Shown one piece after another: positions 27,419 to 35,487 of a stretch of 64,000 nt of DNA. Each line of letters opens with the position of its first letter. Position 1 is the stretch's first letter. The position numbers and the translations under genes were made by a program. This DNA comes from Bythopirellula goksoeyrii (GTDB taxonomy: Bacteria > Planctomycetota > Planctomycetia > Pirellulales > Lacipirellulaceae): contig NZ_CP042913.1 of assembly GCF_008065115.1 (NCBI RefSeq), positions 3,033,827-3,097,826 on the forward strand. The letters are read 5' to 3'. The notes under the pieces are model-generated. The model was not told where the DNA came from, searched no databases, and saw only the letters and a list, made by a program, of their open reading frames with translations.

Positions 27419-28747
27419 TCAGCTAGGATTTTCACTCACCTTAGAATCGTTCGATTCTTTAGCAGGTGTCTTGGAAGCATCTTCCTGCTTTTCGAACTCA
27501 ACGGTCACTTGAAGACCAACACGTTGTGATAATTCAGCAATTGCATCTGGATCCTCGATAGTTATCCGTACGTCGACGACACTTCGATCCGCCGGAGCAA
27601 GTGGGTTGCGACTTGCCAAACCTGGCGAGCCGATTACGCCGCCAATTCGCGAAATGTGACCCGAGATACCACCAGTGCGTTTTTTGGTGATAGGATCAAT
27701 CTTGTCAGCATATTTACCCGAAAATGAGGGACTACGTATTGTAGCTGGTTGGTCGATCTTGAGGTTCTTTACATCTGCTTCATAGACTTCTGCAATACAG
27801 ACCATTTCGGTGAGGTCTCCCAATTGCATAATCGGGGTTTGCGTAATGAACTCCCCTGGTTGCAGATAAGTCTTCAAGACTGTGAAGGGACCACGACCTT
27901 CCGGAGAGCCGGGAGTGTGGTCGGCTTCGGATTTGAGATCCAGCACATTCTTTAAAGACTCAAGCGACACATTTGGTGCGAGAACGACGGATCGCTTTAG
28001 AGATTCTTTGGCGACCTCAATTTCTTGGTCGATTGCTTGTTCTTCAAGGCGATGCTTGAGCTGCTCTAGGGACAAGTCGGCTGCCACAATATTTGCATGG
28101 GCGGCTGCGACCGATTTCTCGGCAGCTTCTTTTGAAGAGGCGTAGCCTTCTTTGGCGATTGTGTAGTCAGAAAGCGCCATGTCCATCTCATTGCGTTGCT
28201 TTCTGAGTTGATAGTCCGTCACTAACTCAGGATCGCTGAGGTGCAATGATTCCAGGCGAACAAGATTCTCATCTGCAAGCAGGCTGGCAGTCTCCATCGA
28301 CTGGATCTTGTCTTCTTGAAGTTCCAACTCTTTGAGCTTGGCTTGTGCCTGAGCCAGGGTAGCTTCCGCCTGAGCCTTTTGCGCTTTGGCCAACGCGAGT
28401 TGATGCAGGCGATTTTTCTCGGCAAGATCCTTCTTTTTAATGAGTGCATTGAGTTGTGCTTTGCCCAGGTGAAAGCTGCTAAGCAGCCCTAAAACTCCAT
28501 TGGCAGGTATACGTTGATTCACGGCAACATCCGGATCGATTTCCATGAGACGTTCGCCTGGGACCGCACTCACCGAGATGATGCCTGATGCAGGCTCTAT
28601 GCGGCCTAAAGCGTAGACCGCACGTGACTCGCCATCGGAGGATAAGGTCCGATCTGAATTGCTTTGGTAGCAGCCGGCGATCAATAGACAGACCGATACG
28701 GCTAGTAAGATTTTTCCAGGCAGGGTGCTACTGAGTTTAACGCGCAT
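27419..28747 (-). CDS. DevB/HlyD-type membrane fusion lipoprotein
   Basis: A 442-residue protein, first gene of the exporter operon. The start MRVKLSSTLPGKILLAVSVC leads to a lipobox (LLIAGC), so the mature protein is probably a lipoprotein. A long alpha-hairpin coiled coil (about residues 120-270, for example AKAQKAQAEATLAQAQAKLK) is followed by lipoyl and beta-barrel domains (PGEFITQTPIMQLGDLTEMV, CIAEVYEADVKNLKIDQPAT). By analogy with DevB of cyanobacteria it links the ABC permease to an outer-membrane duct and exports lipid or peptide. No TolC-like gene is nearby. The longer upstream frame is discarded because the signal sequence begins at 28747. Confidence 0.9.
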   Translation of the reverse strand: MRVKLSSTLPGKILLAVSVCLLIAGCYQSNSDRTLSSDGESRAVYALGRIEPASGIISVSAVPGERLMEIDPDVAVNQRIPANGVLGLLSSFHLGKAQLNALIKKKDLAEKNRLHQLALAKAQKAQAEATLAQAQAKLKELELQEDKIQSMETASLLADENLVRLESLHLSDPELVTDYQLRKQRNEMDMALSDYTIAKEGYASSKEAAEKSVAAAHANIVAADLSLEQLKHRLEEQAIDQEIEVAKESLKRSVVLAPNVSLESLKNVLDLKSEADHTPGSPEGRGPFTVLKTYLQPGEFITQTPIMQLGDLTEMVCIAEVYEADVKNLKIDQPATIRSPSFSGKYADKIDPITKKRTGGISGHISRIGGVIGSPGLASRNPLAPADRSVVDVRITIEDPDAIAELSQRVGLQVTVEFEKQEDASKTPAKESNDSKVSENPS

Positions 28748-29134
28748 GGAATTCCGGCAAGTTTGGGTGCCAAAGCTCAAATCAGTGTTCAGGGGTTCCT
28801 GAAACGTACTGCGCCAAGGCGAATTGTGGTGAGAAAATCGCTGCAATTATCCAGAATTGCCAGACAATCCTCGGGGAGTCAAGTAATTCTTGGGCTCTTC
28901 AAAAAAGCTTCCCTTATTCGCCCATTATAACTGCGATCTTCGGAAGAATCGCTATCGGACATAGATTCCTGCGCCTGAATCTTTGGAAGTATCGGAAATC
29001 CACATTCTTGGGAAATTCGAAGAATCTGACTTCGTTGTCAACTTCGTAAATATTATCTGGGGGGTATCGACAATTTCTGATAGAGTTACTGATCAACTTG
29101 GGATTCCGCTGCTTCTACTGAGGTTCAACATTCA
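28748..29134. other. divergent promoter region
   Basis: No gene seen. It separates the minus-strand exporter operon from the plus-strand small-protein cluster, so both promoters should be here. I see no clear hairpin or operator. Confidence 0.45.
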
Positions 29135-29431
29135 ATGCGTCGCATCATGCTCTTTTTCTCGGGCGCTGTCTTTGGTGGTGCTCTTATCTATTTCGCCATG
29201 AATTTCCACGTGATTCGATCCCGGGAGGGATTCGATCTGGTGCCGAAAGTGCATCCTCAACTGACCACCACGTATGCGGATATTCGCGAGTTTCAGGTGT
29301 CCGATTGGGCAAATAATGCTGAGATCGCCGCTGCACTTGTTCAGGCCAATCGGAAGGATTTGCTCGACAACGCCCTCAATGACACGCTCGATCAGGGAAT
29401 AGACCGTTTGTTGAACCGTGACTCTCGCTAA
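29135..29431 (+). CDS. small membrane-anchored hypothetical protein
   Basis: A 98-residue protein with an N-terminal helix (MRRIMLFFSGAVFGGALIYF) acting as anchor or uncleaved signal, then a soluble tail with KVHPQLTTTYADIREFQVSD and NRKDLLDNALNDTLDQGIDR. I recognise no domain. The clean ATG and amphipathic C-terminal helix make it a likely real gene. Followed by two more small secreted or membrane proteins in the same direction. Confidence 0.65.
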   Translation: MRRIMLFFSGAVFGGALIYFAMNFHVIRSREGFDLVPKVHPQLTTTYADIREFQVSDWANNAEIAAALVQANRKDLLDNALNDTLDQGIDRLLNRDSR

Positions 29432-29635
29432 GACATTCAGCTCTCCTTGCGTGACAAGTGAGAGGTCGAACATTAGCGCAAATCGTCATTTCCGCCTCTT
29501 ACATCAGTTATCCTACCATCCTCCTGACTGGATCATTGGGGAGAGATGTTGGAGTTTAGAAGCAACCTCATCGATAACACACTATGAGTGACCGCATTTA
29601 TCTGCTGCCAAGCAGTGGGCGGGTATATTGGCTCA

Positions 29636-29962
29636 ATGCAGGTTTGCGTGAAAGCGCTTGGGAAGGACTATGCCGTGGAACTCAATCGCAACCAGTATTT
29701 CTTTCTGGGGATTGTAGTTATTCTCTTGGGACTCCAATTCCGCATAGTTAGTTCGTATGTGTTGAACCAAGAAGCAACCCGGTTTCTGGCAGAACGAACC
29801 CAAAGCTCCAGTACTTCAACAACCATGGTCTCATTTACCGGAGATATGGGATCCCTTCCTAACAAGGTAATCAATCCGCCTGAGTGGCTTGGTTGGTGTC
29901 TGATCTCTGTTGGATCAGTCTTGATCTTACACAGCTTAGCGATGAAGAAACCAGGCGGATAA
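29636..29962 (+). CDS. small two-helix membrane protein
   Basis: About 108 residues from ATG 29636 (MQVCVKALGKDYAVELNRNQ). Two membrane helices: YFFLGIVVILLGLQFRIVSS and WLGWCLISVGSVLILHSLAM, joined by a Ser/Thr-rich loop. An upstream in-frame GTG at 29588 is possible but adds residues without protein-like features. No family recognised. Confidence 0.6.
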   Translation: MQVCVKALGKDYAVELNRNQYFFLGIVVILLGLQFRIVSSYVLNQEATRFLAERTQSSSTSTTMVSFTGDMGSLPNKVINPPEWLGWCLISVGSVLILHSLAMKKPGG

Positions 29963-30022
29963 TACTCGCATTCCCAATGAGATGACATTCAAGATCCTTC
30001 AATCCAAGTACTGAAGTAGAGT

Positions 30023-30487
30023 ATGTTGCACTCAATAATCTACTCGTTTCGGCTCTCAAGAGTGATTGCAGCTTCGCTGGGCTTGTCGCTTGTTGGACTG
30101 ACACTCTTTGCACAGGAAATTTCAAGTGGCGTCCCAAGTCCCTCAGCACAGATTTTGCCTAACAGATTGTCGAAAGGCGATACTGAGGAAATCAAGAAAC
30201 GCCGGATTCGTGAAGGTACTACTATTGTCGATCGAGCAGGATTCTTTCGACTCGATGGTGAAGGTGCCACGTTTGTGACCGATGATGAGCACGAGTTTGG
30301 TGCTCTTCCCAACCTTAATCTCGAACGGATCGTACGAACGTTGAAAGGATATGATGAAAGCAATAGTATCCGTTGGAGTGTGAACGGGGTCATCACGGAA
30401 TTCAATGGTAGAAACTATCTGCTCATCAATAGAGCAGTTTACAAATCGTCGGTGCCACCCCCAATTCCTGAGCAAGTGGTCAATTGA
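30023..30487 (+). CDS. secreted hypothetical protein
   Basis: A 154-residue protein with a signal peptide (VIAASLGLSLVGLTLFAQ). The mature part starts polar (KGDTEEIKKRRIREGTTIVD), then RAGFFRLDGEGATFVTDDEH and a terminal SVNGVITEFNGRNYLLINRA, which resembles OB-like secreted planctomycete proteins. It is the third small gene in a plus-strand row. Function unknown. Confidence 0.65.
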   Translation: MLHSIIYSFRLSRVIAASLGLSLVGLTLFAQEISSGVPSPSAQILPNRLSKGDTEEIKKRRIREGTTIVDRAGFFRLDGEGATFVTDDEHEFGALPNLNLERIVRTLKGYDESNSIRWSVNGVITEFNGRNYLLINRAVYKSSVPPPIPEQVVN

Positions 30488-30682
30488 CTATTCAATCTTT
30501 TATCTACAAATATAGTGGCATGGACCAACTCTGTGCCAATCAGTCCGTGTCCAACTGACTTGACACTTCTCGGTGGGAAGATATTATCGCTTCTAGAGTT
30601 TCAGTCATCGGGAGCCATCGTTTTCGATTGGTCGGATTGTGGATTCACCTCTCCTGCTTTTTTAGTGTCGGGTGCAACTAAT

Positions 30683-31027
30683 ATGAATCGAATCGAGATA
30701 AGCAAGTCATCGAATGTTAGTGTAGTGCGTTTTAAGGATCAGAAGATTATTGATCCGGAAACGATTCAAGAGTTGGGAGAAGAGCTGTTTTCTTTGGTAG
30801 ATGATGGACAGCACAACAAGCTAGTGCTTAACTTTTCCAATGTTGAATTTCTCTCCTCTGCAGCGCTTGGGAAATTGATCACGTTCGAGAAAAAAGCGAA
30901 GCGGACCGGGGCGGATCTTATACTCACAAACATTGCCCCAGAGATCTATCAGGTTTTCACGATTACTAATTTGGATAAGCTGTTCAAGATTAAAGATAAC
31001 GAAGCCGATGCGCTTGCCGTACTTTGA
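30683..31027 (+). CDS. STAS-domain anti-anti-sigma factor
   Basis: A 114-residue STAS protein like SpoIIAA/RsbV. VVRFKDQKIIDPETIQELGE begins the fold, and KLVLNFSNVEFLSSAALGKL contains the conserved Ser pair that a partner kinase would phosphorylate. Start MNRIEISKSSNVSVV at 30683; the open frame upstream is not protein-like. The next gene encodes a matching RsbW-type kinase, so the pair probably controls a sigma factor or a related output by partner switching. Confidence 0.9.
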   Translation: MNRIEISKSSNVSVVRFKDQKIIDPETIQELGEELFSLVDDGQHNKLVLNFSNVEFLSSAALGKLITFEKKAKRTGADLILTNIAPEIYQVFTITNLDKLFKIKDNEADALAVL

Positions 31028-31071
31028 GAGGGCTTCGCTGTTTGGAAAGCCTGCCAACTGAGCAAATCATC

Positions 31072-31488
31072 ATGACTTCTTCTCCCAAGAAACAATTCAA
31101 ACGAGTCTTGCCCAGTACCCTTACAGCTTATCATGACTTCGTCCAGGAAGTATTGAGTGTGCTTGAGGAGTTCGGTTGGAGTAAAGAAATCCTGTTCGGC
31201 GTCCACATGGCACTGGAAGAGTCGATCAGTAATGCCGTACGTCATGGCAATAAACATGATCCTGATAAGAGTGTGCACGTTGAAGGCGAACTTTCGGAGA
31301 ATCGGTTTTATGCCCGCATCTGTGACGAAGGGAGCGGCTATGATCCTACCGAGGTTCCCGACTGCTGTGATGTGGAAAACCTAGAGATTCCCGGAGGCCG
31401 TGGCTTGGCTCTAATTAAGGCCTACATGACCCGTGTGGAGCACTGTGAGAATGGCAAGTGCGTGGTCTTGGAAAAACTTCTGGACTAG
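31072..31488 (+). CDS. RsbW-like anti-sigma serine kinase
   Basis: A 138-residue GHKL ATPase/kinase. N box ALEESISNAVRHGNKHDP, G1 box ICDEGSGYDP and G2 box GGRGLALIKAYM are all present. It starts at ATG 31072, 44 bases after the STAS gene. By family knowledge it binds a sigma factor and phosphorylates the STAS partner; no sigma gene lies in this window. The tRNA-Asn gene follows 143 bases downstream. Confidence 0.9.
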   Translation: MTSSPKKQFKRVLPSTLTAYHDFVQEVLSVLEEFGWSKEILFGVHMALEESISNAVRHGNKHDPDKSVHVEGELSENRFYARICDEGSGYDPTEVPDCCDVENLEIPGGRGLALIKAYMTRVEHCENGKCVVLEKLLD

Positions 31489-31630
31489 TGCCATTGAAAG
31501 TGATTTCCCAGACGAGTCGGAGTGTCCTCGCCCTGGAACAGATATCTCGTTTTTCCCGGGCAGTAATCGGCTCTTGTTCCTCCTTCCTTCGTTAGATATC
31601 ATAGAAACTCGCCACGATTGAGGCGGACAT

Positions 31631-31703
31631 TCCCTGGTAGCTCAGTTGGTAGAGCAAGCGGCTGTTAACCGCTGGGTCGCAAGTTCGAGTCTTGCCCGGG
31701 GAG
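31631..31703 (+). tRNA. tRNA-Asn (anticodon GUU)
   Basis: A 73-nt cloverleaf. Acceptor TCCCTGG pairs with CCGGGGA (one T-G pair), anticodon arm AGCGG-CTGTTAA-CCGCT gives GTT, T arm GCAAG-TTCGAGT-CTTGC. CCA is not encoded. The 3' 42 bases double as attL of the integrative element. The T-stem differs from the element's other end by four bases that keep pairing, showing that the 3' half was swapped at integration. Confidence 0.95.
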
Positions 31704-31706
31704 CTT
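31662..31706 (+). repeat. attL (3' part of tRNA-Asn)
   Basis: Starts CTGTTAACCGCTGGGTCG in the anticodon loop and runs through the T arm and acceptor to GGGGAGCTT. It matches 47979-48023 at 41 of 45 positions. The four differences are two compensated T-stem pairs. Confidence 0.92.
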
Positions 31707-31820
31707 TTGTAAGTCTAAGCCGAACAACAAGTTATGTTACCTGACGGCGTTCGTCAGTGCGGCCTGAAAGTAGTGGTTTCTTAGGTAGACTACCTAAGAC
31801 CTAGCTTTGGAGGTTGCACA

Positions 31821-32999
31821 ATGGCTAACGCCGATTCTATTCGCGTGCCCGTCTACGGAAAGCACAAACCCACCGGACAAGCCCGAGTCCAGATCGACGG
31901 TCGGACTATCTATTTAGGCAAGCATGGCAGTGCTGCCAGCAAGGAAGCTTATCAGCGGATAACCGCAGAGTGGCTCCAAGCGGGGGGGAAGCTTGCCAGA
32001 CACCGGAATGAAGTCACCGTTGTCGAGATCATCGCTGCCTATATGCGGTTTGCGAGAACGTACTACCGCAAGAACCGTCAACCGACCAACGAAGTCTATT
32101 CGGTCAAGCGTGCTCTTGGTGTGGTCAAGGAATTATATGGCAGGGAACAGGCTAGTAAGTTTGGTCCTCTTGCCCTCAAGACGGTACGCCAAGCCATGAT
32201 CGAAAAAGATTGGTGCAGATCACAAGTCAACAAGCAAGTGGACAGGGTGAAGCGAGTGTTCAAGTGGGCAGTCAGTGAGGAAATGATTCCTGGCAGTGTA
32301 TTTGAGGCCTTACGCACCGTGACCGGATTACGCAAAGGCCGATCACAAGCAAAGGAAAGCTCACCAGTCAAGCCAGTTGCTAACGACGTGGTCGAAGCCA
32401 CTATTGAGAAGCTCCCCGAAATCGTGTCCGATATGGTCCAAGTGCAACGCCTTACTGGGGCAAGGCCCGGGGAAATCTGTGATATGCGGCCAGGGGACAT
32501 TAACCGGAAGCCCGACACCTGGGAGTACATTCCGCAGAGCCATAAGACAGAGCACCACGATCAGCCGAGAGTCATCTTCATTGGCCCCAAATGTCAGCAG
32601 ATACTCTTGAAATATCTGTTAAGACCAGCGGACTGCTATTGCTTCTCGCCCGCTGAGAGTGAAGCAAAGCGTAGAGCGGCACAGCACGAACAACGGCAAA
32701 CACCGCTGAGTTGCGGGAACAAACCGGGCAGCAATTGCAAGGTGAAACCACTTCGCACCTCAGGTGACAAGTACGACACCCGCAGCTATGGGCGGGCGAT
32801 TCGTAGAGCAGCTAAGGCTGCTGGCGTGCCTACTTGGTCCCCGCATCGACTCAGGCACAGTTTCGCTACTGAGGTCCGTAAGTCGCATGGTCTGGAAGCC
32901 GTGCAAGTTTGCTTGGGCCATTCCAAGGCCGATGTAACACAGGTTTATACGGCAAGAAACATGGCACTTGCTGCTGCTGTCGCGGCTGAGATTGGATAG
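31821..32999 (+). CDS. tyrosine recombinase (element integrase)
   Basis: A 392-residue phage-type integrase. The N-terminal arm-binding part (KPTGQARVQIDGRTIYLGKH) is followed by a SAM-like core-binding domain and the catalytic domain. Catalytic residues: Arg in LTGARPGEICDM (about 210), HxxR in SPHRLRHSFATEV (about 341-344), His in LGHSKADVTQ (about 366), Tyr in VYTARNMA (about 375). A Cys-rich insertion (DCYCFSPAESEAKRRAAQHE) lies between the motifs and is common in planctomycete integrases. It is oriented inward from attL and should catalyse integration at tRNA-Asn. Confidence 0.95.
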   Translation: MANADSIRVPVYGKHKPTGQARVQIDGRTIYLGKHGSAASKEAYQRITAEWLQAGGKLARHRNEVTVVEIIAAYMRFARTYYRKNRQPTNEVYSVKRALGVVKELYGREQASKFGPLALKTVRQAMIEKDWCRSQVNKQVDRVKRVFKWAVSEEMIPGSVFEALRTVTGLRKGRSQAKESSPVKPVANDVVEATIEKLPEIVSDMVQVQRLTGARPGEICDMRPGDINRKPDTWEYIPQSHKTEHHDQPRVIFIGPKCQQILLKYLLRPADCYCFSPAESEAKRRAAQHEQRQTPLSCGNKPGSNCKVKPLRTSGDKYDTRSYGRAIRRAAKAAGVPTWSPHRLRHSFATEVRKSHGLEAVQVCLGHSKADVTQVYTARNMALAAAVAAEIG

Positions 33000-33112
33000 A
33001 ATTTAGAACTGCCGAGTTGCGGACTAATTACCCGCACACGAACGACTGCATCGTGGCTGCAACCTTCACGGTGTCAGTCGGTCGGCTCGGTACCAAATCG
33101 AAAGGTTGCAAA

Positions 33113-33715
33113 ATGCACAATTCGACGAACACCAATCTGGCCATCAGCCAGCTCAAAAGCACTTCAGCAAGTGAACTCATTGCCCACTGCGACTTTCTGG
33201 AGCAAGGGATATTTGTTTGCCGGAACTGCAAGCATTGGATCCCCGGGCAACTTGAAGAGAGCTTGCTTGGCTGGTTGAAGACGCAAGGCATGACAAAGAC
33301 CGAGCTAGAAGCCAAGCTCCGGGAATTGAGTTCACTTTTGAAGTTGGCTGCAGAAGTTCATGAATGTGAATCGGCTGGCACCTTTGGGCGTTTGCGGTGG
33401 ACACCGTGGAATAAGCTTTTAACGGATCTGGCGGTCTCAAAGGCAGCCGCTGAGTTGCGGGCAAAACTCGCTTCTGAAGTTCTGGATATTGGCATCCCCG
33501 CAGGTGCCAGACCGATCATATGGTCGCGACCGATGAGCAAGAAGGATGCTGCGAAGTTGCTTGGCTGCCCGCATACTAAAAAAGCCGACTGGCTCAATAG
33601 TTGCATCAACTCGGGACTCTACCGAATCCGCTCTATCAATCGGCAGTCGATTCAATTTGATATGGAGACTGTCCCTGCTGAGCTAAGGGAAAAGTTTCAA
33701 CTCATGCCCAACTGA
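33113..33715 (+). CDS. hypothetical protein with putative HTH
   Basis: A 200-residue protein, start ATG 33113 preceded by GAAAGG. The N-terminal half has a CRNCKHWIPGQ Cys pair and a helical segment (GMTKTELEAKLRELSSLLKL); the C-terminal half has MSKKDAAKLLGCPHTKKADW and YRIRSINRQSIQFDM, which look like a winged-helix or excisionase DNA-binding motif. The frame upstream of this ATG starts with TTG and is less likely. Found directly after the integrase, so a regulatory or excision role is plausible. Confidence 0.6.
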   Translation: MHNSTNTNLAISQLKSTSASELIAHCDFLEQGIFVCRNCKHWIPGQLEESLLGWLKTQGMTKTELEAKLRELSSLLKLAAEVHECESAGTFGRLRWTPWNKLLTDLAVSKAAAELRAKLASEVLDIGIPAGARPIIWSRPMSKKDAAKLLGCPHTKKADWLNSCINSGLYRIRSINRQSIQFDMETVPAELREKFQLMPN

Positions 33716-33824
33716 CCCCCAACTGGCCCTATCTCGCCAGTAACTCGCACTAACTCGCCTTGCACCCCTTGGCGGTGGTTATGGTTGGTTCCGTTCTTTC
33801 ATTTTTTTGAGCGGAGACCAAAGC

Positions 33825-34115
33825 ATGAACATTCTTCAAGAAAAGCAGCTTACCTTGCCGCAGGCGGCCAAACAGCTGGGCGTGAATCCTTCCACTGTCT
33901 GGCGATGGACTCTTTCCGGAGTTCGTGGATGCAAGTTACAGACCATCTCGATTGGCGTGAAGAGATACACCTCCCAGGAGGCTATCGGGCGGTTCGTCGA
34001 ACGGACGACCGCAGCTGCACCTGGAGCGTCTTCCAATCTTCAGAGTCGCAGCCCTGCCAAGAGAGAACGTGACATTCAACGGGCGGTAAAAGATCTAGCC
34101 AAGATGGGTATTTAA
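33825..34115 (+). CDS. DUF1580-like helix-turn-helix regulator
   Basis: A 96-residue protein. LTLPQAAKQLGVNPSTVWRW followed by GCKLQTISIGVKRYTSQEAI is a MerR/excisionase-type DNA-binding domain of the DUF1580 kind, a family seen mainly in planctomycete mobile elements. GCGGAG precedes the ATG. The basic C-terminus (SPAKRERDIQRAVKDLA) may add DNA contacts. Likely an excisionase or transcription regulator of the element. Confidence 0.8.
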   Translation: MNILQEKQLTLPQAAKQLGVNPSTVWRWTLSGVRGCKLQTISIGVKRYTSQEAIGRFVERTTAAAPGASSNLQSRSPAKRERDIQRAVKDLAKMGI

Positions 34116-34126
34116 TTCCTCCAGCC

Positions 34127-34157
34127 CGTTGGGGCCACAAAAAAAGTGGCCCCAACG
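34127..34157. terminator. 12-bp perfect hairpin with A7 loop
   Basis: CGTTGGGGCCAC, seven A, then GTGGCCCCAACG. It lies between the DUF1580 and ParB-like genes. No T-run follows, so it may be an attenuator or protein-binding hairpin as much as a terminator. A related GGGGCC-centred hairpin lies near 34995-35022. Confidence 0.55.
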
Positions 34158-34195
34158 CTGAGACGCTGGGACCACTAAAAGAAAGACTCATTGAA

Positions 34196-34972
34196 ATGCA
34201 ATCTAGCACAAAATCTCAGGTGCAGGCAAACCCTCCGATCAAGATCAAAGCCACTGGCATCAAAGTTGAATTGATCCAGACTAGGGCTGAAATGTCAGAA
34301 GAGCACATTGCACATCTGACTGAACTGATCAAGCAGAAGAAAGATCTGCCACCAATCAGGATCTTTGCAGATGGCCAGGGTAGTGAATGGCTGACTGATG
34401 GCACCCACAGACTGGAAGCTGCACTGCGTGCAAAGGCTGCCATTCTGGTGCAGTATTTCCAGGGCAGCTATGAAGACGCGCTGGTGGATGCATGTGGGGC
34501 CAATCAAGAGCATGGACTGCGCAGGACCAATGCTGACAAGCGCTATGCAGTGGAACTGGCGCTGGAAGCATTTGGTGATCAGAGTGACCGAGCGCTGGCA
34601 GACATGTGTGGAGTCTGCAACGCTTTTGTTGGCAGTGTCAGATCTGATCGACTGTTAACCGTTAACAGTCAGATTCTGCCAGACTCTACAAAACAAGGGG
34701 AAACGAGAATTGGCAGGGATGGCAGAACATACAATGTGGCCAATCTGTCAAAGCCAGCTGCACCGATTGCCAGCACTGAAGATGGCGCCAAGCCAGCTGT
34801 CAAGCCTCGGTCAGCAAAGAAGAATGGATCACCAACCGTGAGCATCAAACAGCGCAAAGATCTGCAGCTGCATCTGGGAAAGCTGATCCGTGGATTCAGT
34901 GATGTGGGTCTGTTTGAAGCCAACAAAGCATGCTTTGATCAGCTGGCAGTGGCACTGAAAAAGCTGCAATAA
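34196..34972 (+). CDS. ParB-like protein
   Basis: A 258-residue protein. The ParB N-terminal (ParB/Srx) domain is visible in the first 100 residues: HIAHLTELIKQKKDLPPIRI, then SEWLTDGTHRLEAALRAKAA with the GTHRLEAA phrase. A middle region (SDRALADMCGVCNAFVGSVR) fits an HTH, followed by a GRDGRTYNVA linker and a Lys-rich C-terminus. It has no ParA partner in the element. Role may be plasmid-like maintenance or regulation. Unusually, its coding sequence contains a 19-bp palindrome (34651-34669) and a 20-mer that recur near the CRISPR array. Confidence 0.8.
   Translation: MQSSTKSQVQANPPIKIKATGIKVELIQTRAEMSEEHIAHLTELIKQKKDLPPIRIFADGQGSEWLTDGTHRLEAALRAKAAILVQYFQGSYEDALVDACGANQEHGLRRTNADKRYAVELALEAFGDQSDRALADMCGVCNAFVGSVRSDRLLTVNSQILPDSTKQGETRIGRDGRTYNVANLSKPAAPIASTEDGAKPAVKPRSAKKNGSPTVSIKQRKDLQLHLGKLIRGFSDVGLFEANKACFDQLAVALKKLQ
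34651..34669. promoter_or_regulatory. 19-bp palindrome inside parB-like gene
   Basis: ACTGTTA-ACCGT-TAACAGT, a perfect palindrome. Its core TGTTAACCGTTAACA recurs at 38183-38197. It is followed 8 bases later by GCCAGACTCTACAAAACAAG (34678-34697), which recurs inverted at 38063-38082. It may be a binding site for the ParB-like protein or the integrase: the first ten bases CTGTTAACCG also open the att core. Confidence 0.55.
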
Positions 34973-34994
34973 ACTTAACACACAAGGAGAAAAA

Positions 34995-35487
34995 CGCCCC
35001 AGCCGGAAAGCCCGACTGGGGCCATGTTCAGAAGCCAAGCTGCGCCACACTACTAGTTCAGCAAGGCAAGATCGAGTCGAACACTGCGATCAGGTGCTCT
35101 TCAATCTAGCACCAACATAGGCCTCTCAGCAATAGGCTAGTGCGTTCCGGGGATTCAGTCGTAGCCCGATTGTCTGCGGACAACAACGAACGACCTAAAG
35201 TCGTACAGCTGTCGAGCCATTGCGCAAGTAATGGTAATTCGTACGTGGTTGGGCCAAAAGCCCGTGATGCCACCAGCACGCCATCGGAGAAACCTCGTGG
35301 TAATCCTACCACCCGATGCAAAAGGTACCGGCAAAAGGTGAGGACCAGACCCGAATAGGGTAGTGGATAGTGTGCAGCCATAAATGCGGAGTGCCGGGGG
35401 GGGGTTCTATCCCGAGTGAAGTGTAAACCCTCCAAGGAGGGGCAAGGACATAACAGATCCAAGAGAAACTTGAGCAGGAGTTCAACC
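34995..35487. other. non-coding region with several hairpins (possible structured RNA)
   Basis: No gene seen in about 490 bp. It holds many short perfect stems: GCCCCAG/CTGGGGC near 34997-35022, TTGTC-TGCG-GACAA near 35170, CGAC-CTAAA-GTCG near 35190, GGGC-CAAAA-GCCC near 35253, GTGGTA-ATCC-TACCAC near 35297, CCCTCC-AA-GGAGGG near 35429. Such density is more than expected by chance and could be a structured RNA or a replication or packaging site. I recognise no known RNA family. Confidence 0.4.

Noticed and set aside
34651-34669. Canonical parS site
   Set aside because: It has TGTT and AACA ends like parS but the centre is AACCGTT and not the CACGTG core, so only a loose resemblance remains.
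35137-35480. ORF-less group II or group I intron
   Set aside because: A GTGCG occurs at 35139 but no domain V, no P7-like pairing and no plausible 3' end were found.
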